From: Palaemon carinicauda
Taxonomy: Eukaryota > Arthropoda > Malacostraca > Decapoda > Palaemonidae
Length of the DNA stretch: 64,000 bases
Direction: 5' to 3'
NCBI RefSeq assembly: GCF_036898095.1
Contig: NC_090746.1
Span: 112,617,607 to 112,681,606, forward strand
Shown: positions 55,690 through 64,000 of the stretch, piece by piece
Layout of the letters: each line of letters opens with the position of its first letter
How positions within the stretch are numbered: the first letter of the stretch is position 1
Position numbers and translations under genes: made by a program
Notes under the pieces: model-generated
Seen by the model: the letters and a program-made list of their open reading frames with translations, nothing else
What the model was told of the DNA's origin: nothing
The model's database searches: none

Positions 55690-56576
55690 GTTTTTATTTA
55701 TATTCCAAAGAAACTCAGATAACGGCTTTCGGGTATCTTACATTCCACAGAAACTCTGATTATACTATTCCCTGTAATTTACATTCCACAGAAACTCTGA
55801 TTATACTATTCCCTGTAATTTACATTCCACAGAAACTCTGATTATACTATTCCCTGTAATTTACATTCCACAGAAACTCTGATTATACTATTCCCTGTAA
55901 TTTACATTCCACAGATTTACAATTTCAAGTTTACTTTACATTCCACAGGCTTAATACCTCAAGTTTACTTAACATTCCACAGGCTTACAACCTCAGGTTT
56001 AACTTACATTTCACAGGCTTACAATTTCAGGTTTAACTTACATTTCACAGACTTACAATTTCAGGTTTAATTTACATTTCACAGGCTTACAACCTCAGGT
56101 TAAACTTACATTTCACAGGCTTACAATTTCAGGTTTAACTTACATTTCACAGGCTTAAAACTTTGGGTTTACTTTACATTCCACACGCTTACAACTTCGG
56201 GTTTACTTTACATTCCACAGGCTTACAATTTCAGGTTTAATTTACATTTCACAGGCTTAAAACTTTGGGTTTACTTTACATTCCACAGGCTTACAATTTC
56301 AGGTTTAATTTACATTTCACAGGCTTACAACTTCGGGTTTACTTTACATTCCACAGGCTTACAATTTCAGGTTTAACTTACATTTCACAGGCTTACAATT
56401 TCAGGTTTAATTTACATTTCACAGGCTTACAATTTCAGGTTTAACTTACATTTCACAGGCTTACAACCTCAAGTTTACTTTACATCCAACAGGCTTACAA
56501 CCTCAAATTTACTTTACACCCCACAGGCTTACAACCTCAAGTTTACTTTATATTCCACAGACTTACAACCTCAGGC
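55690..56576 (-). repeat. Minisatellite directly downstream of the fibrinogen-domain gene
   Basis: Two related arrays. 55740-55915 has four near-identical 41-bp units (tccacagaaactctgattat, actattccctgtaatttaca). 55916-56576 has about 19 degenerate 34-bp units (ttcacaggcttacaatttca, ggtttaacttacat). The last unit on the plus strand (aggcttacaacctt) overlaps the stop codon of the minus-strand gene. Confidence 0.9.
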
Positions 56577-56742
56577 TTACAACCTTGGTCTGATCTTTAT
56601 CTCGGTGAACTTCAGAGAGTAGTAATAACCCTTCCAATGCCGCCAGTTGACCCCGTCGGCGTAAGACGTGTGCTGACCCTGTAAGTATTGTCCGTTGAGG
56701 TTTGAGTCGTGGCAGATGGCGTACCACCAGGCTCCCTTGTAC
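56577..56742 (-). CDS. Fibrinogen-related protein, last exon
   Basis: On the minus strand, after a gactcag acceptor (AG at 56744-56743), the exon encodes [20 protein letters not shown], then [20 protein letters not shown] and [13 protein letters not shown], and stops with TAA at 56579-56577. This is the C-terminal third of a fibrinogen-like domain: [13 protein letters not shown], and the final '[21 protein letters not shown]' are near-universal in the family. The first base G joins the AC left by the exon at 60460-60933 to make a Thr codon, so the frames agree. The exon abuts minisatellites on both sides. Confidence 0.93.
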
Positions 56743-56764
56743 CTGAGTCAGACATAATGAATAG

Positions 56765-57150
56765 ACGTTAGCCTTTACTGGGTCTGGTAAATTAACCGAA
56801 TGTCAACAGAGGTTAGCTTTTATTGGGCCTCCTAAGTTAACTACAGGTCAACATGTTAGCTTTTATTGGGTTTGCAAAGCTAACTAAAGTTCAATGGATT
56901 TTAGCTTTTAATGGACCTGTAGCAAAAGGCCAACAGATGTTAGGTTTTAAATGAGCCTGCTAAGCTAACAAAATGTCAACATATGTTAGCTTTTATTGGG
57001 CCTGCTAAATTAACTATAGGTCAATTGATGTTAGCTTTTAATAGACCTGCTAGATTAGCAAAATGTCAACAGATGTTATCTTTTAAATGGGCCTTCTAAG
57101 TTAACAAAAGGTCAACAGATTTCAGCTTTTATTGGGCTTATTTAGCCAAC
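56765..57150. repeat. 45-bp minisatellite beside the acceptor site
   Basis: About eight copies of a unit like gttagcttttattgggcctg, ctaagttaacaaaatgtcaa, cagat. It begins about 20 bp inside the intron from the last exon. Confidence 0.85.
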
Positions 57151-57690
57151 AAAATTAATACGAGTAAAACTAAGATAATGCTCTTTGAAAATGTAGAGAC
57201 AACAATTAACAGTTATGGACGAACCTCTAGAGATTGCTAATTAATATGCATACTTAGGACTGACAATAAATGTTTTCCCAAGACCCAAAACCGAAATTAA
57301 ATGAAGCATAGTCATGGAATGGAAATTTTTTGGTCAACACAATGAGATTATGAAAAGTAAAATGCCGCTCTCTCTAAAAAGAAAAGTATTTAATTATATG
57401 GTTTTACCAGCATCCACCTATGCATCAGAAACTTGGAACCTTACTAAAGCCTTAGAACATAAGCTAGTTACACCTCAAAGAGCAATGGAAAGAATAATGA
57501 TGGGAATAACACTAAGAGACAGAAAAAAAACATGGATAGAAGAGTAAACTAAAGTAGAGGATATTCTAACAAAGTGTAAGAAAAACAAATGGACATGGGC
57601 AGGACATATAATGAGAATGACAGATAAACAGACGCGAGTGGAAGGTCATAACTGAAACCTTTTTCCTGCAATGGACAAGCTAGGTCTGAG
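57151..57690 (+). mobile_element. RTE-like LINE remnant H2 (3' end)
   Basis: Matches the C-terminal part of LINE H1. The frame 57314-57547 reads MEWKFFGQHNEIMKSKMPLS and ASETWNLTKALEHKLVTPQR, against H1's MGWRAFGKQNEIMKIKMPLL and ASETWIHDKALEYKLVITQR. Only the region downstream of RT is present. It ends ctgcaatggacaagctaggt near a (TA)n tract, as H1 does. Confidence 0.75.
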
Positions 57691-57691
57691 G

Positions 57692-57722
<31 letters not shown>

Positions 57723-57735
57723 AACACACATACAC

Positions 57736-57779
<44 letters not shown>

Positions 57780-57835
57780 ATATATATATACTGTATGTAT
57801 GCATGTATATATGTATGTATGTATGTATGTATGTA
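57691..57835. repeat. (TA)n/(TACA)n/(TATG)n microsatellite
   Basis: About 145 bp at the 3' end of LINE H2. Confidence 0.95.
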
Positions 57836-57911
57836 CAGGTTACAAATCACATGATATAAATGTGAGGTGAGGAAAGGCAGGTACTATTAGAGCAAGTGTA
57901 GTTTCAAGTTA

Positions 57912-57917
<6 letters not shown>

Positions 57918-57990
<73 letters not shown>
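57918..57990. repeat. (TAA)n microsatellite
   Basis: About 24 copies. No R1 body is attached, but the sequence may be an orphan tail. Confidence 0.95.
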
Positions 57991-57991
<1 letters not shown>

Positions 57992-58728
57992 TTCCAAAAT
58001 ACCATAAGAATTAATGTTCGAAGATTTAACGGTCACTTAAACTACGACGATTACCGATTGAGATATTGACAAAAAAGCATCGCACGAATAAAATGGCACT
58101 GACTGTTAAAACTATTGTGGCTTACAGGTAATTTCTACGAACTACTAAGAATGATGACTGCAAATGATTTGAAATTCTTAATATAAAATAAAATGCATTT
58201 GAACATGCGTTAAATGGTTGTTTATTCGTATATTGAAGATTGCTTCGAATGTGTCTCATATTTCAACAAAATTCACACGTCAGTCTGATCCTAGTGAAAA
58301 TCCATGATTAAAATGAGCTCTCGCAAGTGTCGAAAAAATAGCAATATAACGTTTGAATAGCATATTTGAATATGGTAACGTGAAATACTTTGGACAGTTC
58401 TGTGACTAAAGCTTTTAAATGTCTGGGTTTTAAGAGGCACAACTCTTTTATTATTTCCTGGTCTGCAATTTTGGGCGGATTGACATGACAGGGCTATTTA
58501 TAATGCATATCTTTACTATTTGGATCAGACCTTTAAAAGGAAGACGTGTTGCCAGATGTTGTAAAAAAAAAAAAATCCATATTTTATTTCATAAATCATT
58601 ACCAAATCAAGTGACAAATGAATGTATGAAAAAATTATCACTCATTATAAAATATATATGACAGATCAAATTTCATGTTACAGATCTTGAGATCCTTTAA
58701 ATTTATTGTTAAATGCTTCTCTTGGAGT

Positions 58729-59185
58729 TTACGGGCTATTTTTCCCTGCTGGAGGCCTCGAGCTTATAGCATCCTGCTTTTCCAAGTAGGGTTGTAACTT
58801 AGCTAGTAATAATAATAAATAGTAATAAATAATAACAATAACTAGTAATAATAAATAATAAGTAATACTAATAAATAATAACAAATAATAATAATAATAA
58901 TAAATAATAATATTAATAAAAATAATAATAATAAATAGTAATAATAATAAATAATAATAGTAATAAATAATAATAAATAATAATAAATAATAAATAATAA
59001 TAATAAATACTAATAAATAATAATAATAATAAATAATAAATAAATAATAAATCATAAATAAATAATAAATAATAAAAAATAATTAATATTAATTAATAAT
59101 AATAATAATAATAATAATAATGATAATAAAAATAATAATAATAATAATAATGATAATAAAAATAATAATAATAATAATAATAATG

Positions 59186-59246
<61 letters not shown>
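58729..59246 (+). mobile_element. R1 retroposon 3' end with expanded (TAA)n tail
   Basis: Only about 75 bp of body (gggctatttttccctgctgg through tagggttgtaacttagctag) remain, followed by nearly 450 bp of TAA with TAAA and TGA interruptions. Confidence 0.8.
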
Positions 59247-59249
<3 letters not shown>

Positions 59250-59599
59250 CATTCGCCTCAATTCTGAATTGTACAAAAAGCAAAGCGTGAAAAATTTAGA
59301 AATAATAATTACTCTAAAAGCTAATACAATAATTATACAATTTTGAAAGGTGGACCTAAAAACTACTATCTTTGAAATTTGCCCCATATGGTTCAAGAGC
59401 TAACAGTCATTTTCGATTCATCTCCAAAACATAAAGTTTTTCATGTCAAAATTCTATCTCTAAGTGATCCCGTTATGTTTTATCCATTGCCTTTTTTATA
59501 TATAGAAAATTCTATTCAAATCCCTAATAATTTACAGAGTGCAATATTTAAAACTGAAGCATATTTAGTCCCTTTAATATTGCTGAAGATATTTCTGTC

Positions 59600-59638
59600 A
59601 CCTAAAATGTTCTTAGAGAGAGAGAGAGAGAGAGAGAT

Positions 59639-59700
<62 letters not shown>

Positions 59701-59771
59701 AAAATTTAATGCAAATGATATTAAAATGAGGACTATCTATATTGCTGCAAATATTTCTGACACCTGAAATG

Positions 59772-59826
<55 letters not shown>

Positions 59827-59898
59827 TTAAAATTTAATGCAAATGATACTAAAAGAGGACTATCTATATTGCTGCAAATATTCCTGACACCTGAAATG

Positions 59899-59945
<47 letters not shown>

Positions 59946-60017
59946 AAATGTAATTAAATGATACTAAAAGAGGACTATCTATATTGCTGCAAATATTTCT
60001 GACACCTAAAATGTTAT

Positions 60018-60062
<45 letters not shown>
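59600..60062. repeat. Macrosatellite alternating (GA)n with a conserved spacer
   Basis: Four units, each a (GA)n block of 40-85 bp followed by a spacer with ttaaaatttaatgcaaatga, ggactatctatattgctgca and ctgacacctgaaatgttat. The repeat extends through the spacer, so a unit of about 120-150 bp was duplicated rather than GA alone. Confidence 0.85.
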
Positions 60063-60064
<2 letters not shown>

Positions 60065-60232
60065 AAAATTTAATGCAAAAGATCCTAAAAGGGGACTGCC
60101 TATCTATGAAAACTGAAAAGTTATAAATCTATAGCATCAGTAGAAAAGCCAAAAGGATATCGATTGCCATGATTATATTTAACGTACCCACATATATAGT
60201 AGTACAAAATAAATCAAAGTTAGAATAAAATG

Positions 60233-60430
60233 CCTATAGTCCATTTCTTTTATCGAGGCAGATTTGCACCGACTCGCAGCGGTGCCCTTTTAGCTCGGAA
60301 AAGTTTCCTGATCGCTGATTGGTTAGAATTATCTTGTCCAACCAATCAACGATCAGGAAACTTTTCCGAGCTTAAAGGGCACCACTGCAAGTCCGTGCAA
60401 ATATGCCTCGCTAAAAGAAATGGAATATAA
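60233..60430. mobile_element. Palindromic MITE-like element P, copy 2
   Basis: Same family as 54475-54678. Arms: cctatagtccatttctttta, gaggcagatttgcaccgact, tcggaaaagtttcctgatcg, mirrored to gtgcaaatatgcctcgctaa and aagaaatgg. The right end is only 29 bp from the donor site of the fibrinogen-domain exon. Confidence 0.8.
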
Positions 60431-60459
60431 GTCAAGTTATAATACTATTTAATACTTAC

Positions 60460-60933
60460 GTTGAGGCGCACTTATTCAAAGATTCGTGATCCTTCGTGGA
60501 AAAGGGCATCCCGTTATGCCTCGCAAAGGAATCCTCCGCGGTGCCCGTGTACCCTCCAACCTCCATCCTGTAATCAGTGTCGGCTCCTCCGACGTAAAAG
60601 TGGGTATATTTAGCCCACCGCTTCTCCCCCTCGAAGTCCTCCAGGTCGAACCGTATCTCGTAGGCGCTTTGGTTCACGAGGGCGTGGATGTTGTTAAGAC
60701 CCAGCCAGAATTCCTGCGATAGATCCCCGAAGCCGTCGACGTAAGCCTGCCAACCTCGGTAGAAGTCTTCCTGGGTGGCATACAGTCCTCTCCGCTGGAG
60801 GACTGTCCAGCCTCCGCCGTCTGTTTCGAAGTCGCAGTAAACCGCCACGGAGCGATTAGAACAGCACTCGTAAGGGTAGATGACGTAGATGCCATTTTCT
60901 CCTTCGCCCTGGGCTTGTAGATCGAGGCAGTTC
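60460..60933 (-). CDS. Fibrinogen-related protein, penultimate exon
   Basis: The minus-strand exon begins after a 37-T tract and CAG (AG at 60935-60934) and encodes NCLDLQAQGEGENGIYVIYP, YECCSNRSVAVYCDFETDGG and GWTVLQRRG, the start of a fibrinogen C-terminal domain. YRGWQAYVDGFGDLSQEFWL, GLNNIHAL and RFDLEDFEGEKRWAKYTHF follow. It ends PFSTKDHESLNKCAST at the GTAAGT donor. With the last exon this gives 212 residues, a complete domain of normal length. Such domains in invertebrates (techylectins, ficolin-like lectins) bind acetylated sugars on microbes and are usually secreted. The signal peptide and any coiled coil must lie in upstream exons, which I could not find before 64000. Two N-glycosylation sequons (NRS, NQS) are present. 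The calcium-binding loop is unusually short. The exact subfamily is uncertain. Confidence 0.93.
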
Positions 60934-60936
60934 CTG

Positions 60937-60973
<37 letters not shown>
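60937..60973 (-). repeat. 37-bp poly(A) / poly(T) tract at a splice acceptor
   Basis: An uninterrupted A run on the plus strand. It acts as the polypyrimidine tract of the minus-strand acceptor one base away. Confidence 0.95.
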
Positions 60974-60977
<4 letters not shown>

Positions 60978-61563
60978 CCTTTATCTATGATTATAGACAG
61001 GAATATATTTATAGAAAGAAGGAATATATTTATATCTATATTTAGAAATATAAATATTGTTAGATTTAGTAATATCTTATACTTATATTTAGAAATATAT
61101 TTATTTTTTTAGTGTGTGTAAATTTGTACGTAATGAGCAATGGTTACCCACGGAAAATAACCGGTTCAAAATTATTAATGATTTACATTTTACTTAAGCG
61201 TGAACTGATGATACTTTTATATGATAGAAATTAAAAAAAAAAAAACAATAACATTTCATGACAAAAAATGTTCGTGTTTAATTCTCATACCATTCTTACA
61301 ATTACGGAAGTATCATAAAACTAATAACCGCGTTTATCAAATCCATAAAATTAATGATAACATGACCAGGAAGTGACTGGGATCAGGTTTTTTTCGAAAG
61401 GAATAAAAAATATTCAAAAGAAAATGTTCAGAATTCAAATATATTTATTTTAAAATACCGGGCAATTTCGAAACATAAACGTAGTAAAAAAATAGACCTT
61501 CTTTGGGGGTCTATGACTGCTGGTCTAAGACCCCCGCTGGGAGAAAAACTCCGAGCAATCTTA
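60974..61563. other. Intron or upstream sequence of the fibrinogen-related gene
   Basis: AT-rich. A short inverted pair (gggggtct/agaccccc, 61513-61537) is the only structure noticed. No exon recognised. Confidence 0.5.
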
Positions 61564-62217
61564 ATTATTATTATTATTATTACTTGCTAGGCTACAACCC
61601 TAGTTGGAAAAGCAGAATGCTACAAGCCCAGGGGCTCCAACAGGGAAAATAGCCCAGTGAGGAAAGGGAACAAGGAAGAATAAAATATCTTACGAACAGT
61701 AACAACATTGAAATAAATATTTCTTAAATAAACTATAAAAACTCTAACAAAACAAGAGGAGGAGAAATAAGATAGAATAGTGTGCCCGTGTGTACCCTCA
61801 AGCAAGAGATCTCTAACCTAAGACAGTGGAAGACCATGGTACAGAGGATATGGCACTACCCAAGACTAGAGAACAATGGTTTGATTTTGGAATGTCCTTC
61901 TCCTAGAAGAGCTGCTTACCATAGCTAAAGAGTCTCTTCTACCCTTACCAAGAGAAAGTGGCCACTGGACAATTACAGTGCAGTAGTTAACCCCTTGGTG
62001 AAGAAGACTATTTTGATAATCACAGTGTTGTCAGGTGTATGAGGACAGAGGAGAATCTGTAAAGAATAGGTCAGACTATTCGGTGTAGGCAAAGGGAAAG
62101 TGAACCGTAACCAGAAAGAAGGATCCAATGTAGTACTGTCTGGCCAGTCAAAGGATCCCATAACTCTCTGGCGGTAGTATCTCAACGGGCGGCTGGTGCC
62201 CTGGCCAACCTACTACC
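61564..62217 (-). mobile_element. R1 retroposon, full-length reference copy
   Basis: About 650 bp. On the minus strand it starts ggtagtaggttggccagggc and ends ggttgtagcctagcaagtaa with (TAA)n. It aligns end to end with 4126-4797. The internal text gtactgtctggccagtcaaa and gtgtgcccgtgtgtaccctc is shared. Confidence 0.85.
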
Positions 62218-63085
62218 TACCTATATGTACCTTCTCTCTATGTTCTCTGTCATCTATCCTTTTCTGGTATTTACCAATGTACATTGTTGTTCTACCTCTT
62301 CCATAACCTCTCTTGCTTTTTATTGCATTCATGTCCAAATTGGTCATCTGTCAATTTCTGTCATGCGATTATAACATTATAGGAAAAGGTAGTCTGTAGT
62401 TTGTTCACGATACATTTCTTACCCCTTTTTTTGTGTGATCTCTTATCCATTATAGCTATTTTTATGATGACCTAAATCAACCTCTTTCTTTACCAATTAT
62501 TATTCTTTTAAATCTTCAGTCCATTCACATTTTATCTTGGAACTACGATGCGATTCAGTAGTAAATTCTGCTTATAAAAAGCAATTAGCTATTTCAATTT
62601 TTATCTAAGTCTGGTTACAGACTTTTCGAAAACGTGTATATGTTTATAAAAACATTTGGTTATAATATTTCCCGTATATATATGTGAATCAAGATAGATA
62701 TCAAACCGAACATATGGATCGATCAATTAAATTCCTTTGAACAAAAATTTAAATCTGTTATTAAAATAGGCCACACGTGGGCTTAAACCCATTTAAGTTT
62801 CATCAATGAATTTTCTTCACTATCATCAATAAACGATATTTTTCAAGAAAGATATATATAAAACAAAAGTATATACTGAGAGAGAAAGATTCTTTATGGA
62901 ACGTTTCATTCGATCCAAATACAAACAAGAGCCAAGTACTAATCTTCTCTTATTGGGAAGCTTCACCACAAGAAGAAAAGTCCCATTTATAGAACCCAAC
63001 TGGAGGTTTAAATGAAAGAGTCGAACCACTGGACGTTCATGATTGCATAGCTCAGTCCTCAAATGCCGCACTGAGCTGGGTTAAG
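62218..63085. other. Intergenic or intronic sequence without recognised features
   Basis: AT-rich. The minus-strand open frame 63071-62826 has no recognisable domain, and I do not call it a gene. Confidence 0.5.
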
Positions 63086-63088
63086 CTT

Positions 63089-63089
<1 letters not shown>

Positions 63090-63126
<37 letters not shown>

Positions 63127-63142
63127 GATAAAATCTAAAGAC

Positions 63143-63183
<41 letters not shown>

Positions 63184-63202
63184 GATAAAATCCAAAGACT
63201 AA

Positions 63203-63248
<46 letters not shown>

Positions 63249-63271
63249 GATAAAATCCAAAGACTAAGCGC

Positions 63272-63320
<49 letters not shown>

Positions 63321-63336
63321 AAAAAAACCCCGAAAA

Positions 63337-63380
<44 letters not shown>
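63090..63380. repeat. CT-rich tandem array with conserved spacer
   Basis: Five (CT)n blocks of 30-45 bp separated by gtctgataaaatccaaagac plus taagc (the last spacer is diverged). The Arg-Glu frames on the minus strand are artefacts of this repeat. Confidence 0.9.
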
Positions 63381-63383
<3 letters not shown>

Positions 63384-63777
63384 AACCATCGAAGGAAATC
63401 GATGACGAAGAAATACTTCATAAGAGAACGAGATGAATATTTGAAGACATACGTCGCTCACAGAAGGTCGGTGTGAAGGGGGGAGAGAAACGAAGGCACT
63501 GGGAGCCTCTGGTCCAGGAAGTGAAAGCTTGCAATATGTATCTCATACACTCTATGGTCAGTTTGACCCAATTCCCCCTTTTTCTGTGTGAATGGGAATA
63601 AAACCTGAAGTTTTATTTAATGGATTTTTTTCATCTTGCTATAGACTGGAAGCCCAGACAAGTTTCAAAAAGCGTTCTGTTTATAATTAGTTTCACACTA
63701 GAGGAATATAACGAACGATGATAAGCTAAAGGGAATACAATTATGGAATACAAATATAGGAAAGTATGAAGTTAACG
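63381..63777. other. Sequence without recognised features
   Basis: About 400 bp, mixed composition. AATAAA at 63597 has no associated frame. Confidence 0.4.
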
Positions 63778-63839
63778 GTGCCTGCTGGAGCCCTTGGGCT
63801 TATAGCATCTTGCTTTTCCAATTAGGGTTGTAGCTCGGC

Positions 63840-63908
<69 letters not shown>

Positions 63909-63927
63909 TAATAATAATAATAATAGT
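63778..63927 (+). mobile_element. R1 retroposon 3' end with (TAA)n tail
   Basis: tgcctgctggagcccttggg through ccaattagggttgtagctcg, then (TAA)n to 63925. Confidence 0.8.
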
Positions 63928-64000
63928 CTACTGGCTAGTACAGTGGTGACGTGTTCGCCTAGCATTCGCATGGCAGCAGATCGATCCAAGCCTGGGACTG
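63928..64000 (+). mobile_element. tRNA-derived SINE, cut by window end
   Basis: ctactggctagtacagtggt (A-box-like) is followed about 30 bp later by gcagatcgatccaagcctgg (B-box-like). This is the tRNA-like head of a SINE inserted at the end of the R1 (TAA)n tail. The body lies outside the window. Confidence 0.55.

Larger units (their letters stand above)
56743..60459 (-). other. Intron of the fibrinogen-related gene
   Basis: A 3.7 kb intron, GTAAGT at the donor (60459 downward) and AG at 56743. It holds a 45-bp minisatellite, an RTE-like LINE 3' end, (TA)n, (TAA)n, an R1 tail, a GA-rich macrosatellite and one palindromic element P. The stretches 57991-58728 and 59247-59600 show nothing else. 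Confidence 0.85.

Noticed and set aside
58729..59396. Poly-Leu and poly-Ile frames
   Set aside because: Translations of the expanded (TAA)n tail of an R1 copy.
61503..61541. Short stem gggggtct/agaccccc as an RNA gene
   Set aside because: An eight-base stem with no further structure or promoter. Too little to call.
63059..63461. Arg-Glu repeat protein on the minus strand
   Set aside because: The frame is (GA)n/(CT)n repeat with a 25-bp spacer. No start context, splice sites or non-repeat domain.

Overview
The window is animal nuclear DNA: spliced genes with GT/AG introns, AT-rich intergenic sequence, very long (TA)n, (TAA)n and (GA)n microsatellites, and dense retroelements. The mix of DIRS-type tyrosine-recombinase retrotransposons, a (TAA)n-tailed retroposon present at nine sites, RTE-like LINE fragments and tRNA-derived SINEs, together with a techylectin-like fibrinogen domain gene, suggests a decapod crustacean. 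A caridean (palaemonid) shrimp is my best guess, but species cannot be proven from the window.

Layout. (1) 1-13000, plus strand: the last three coding exons of SYVN1/HRD1, the ER-membrane E3 ubiquitin ligase of ER-associated degradation (274-422, 3184-3425, 11715-11892). Its 8.3 kb last intron has been swollen by a (TAA)n retroposon copy, a decayed DIRS fragment (F, 4858-7610) and an internally deleted DIRS element with 182-bp inverted terminal repeats (D, 8736-11300). (2) 13140-22250: dispersed repeats, DIRS fragment E, a tRNA-like SINE, the decayed DIRS element C (14700-20750, minus) and an RTE-like LINE remnant. (3) 22246-29612: a 7 kb field of TA/CA/TAA microsatellites separated by short dispersed repeats. 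(4) 29613-33178: poorly resolved, GC-richer repeat-derived DNA with a DIRS reverse transcriptase remnant (G). (5) 33179-47977: two nearly complete DIRS elements, A (33179-40110) and B (about 40111-47977), both on the minus strand and abutting with no spacer. Both keep inverted terminal repeats and an internal complementary region. (6) 47978-54700: AT-rich DNA with fold-back elements and a probable last exon that may encode a 51-residue single-pass membrane peptide. (7) 55690-60973: the last two exons of a minus-strand fibrinogen-related protein gene, surrounded by minisatellites and a palindromic MITE-like family. (8) 61500-64000: a full-length (TAA)n retroposon copy, a CT-rich tandem array, and a SINE cut by the window end.

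How parts relate. The two recognisable host genes are unrelated: ER protein quality control, and a secreted lectin-like domain. The rest is mostly mobile DNA. DIRS elements A, B, C, D and F can be compared with one another: they share a Cys-rich Gag N-terminus, an RT with YLDD where it survives, RNase H and a tyrosine recombinase. Each copy is broken differently: a 52-bp duplication, a homopolymer indel, nonsense codons, a lost catalytic Arg, a SINE junction, or an internal deletion. No copy looks able to move by itself.
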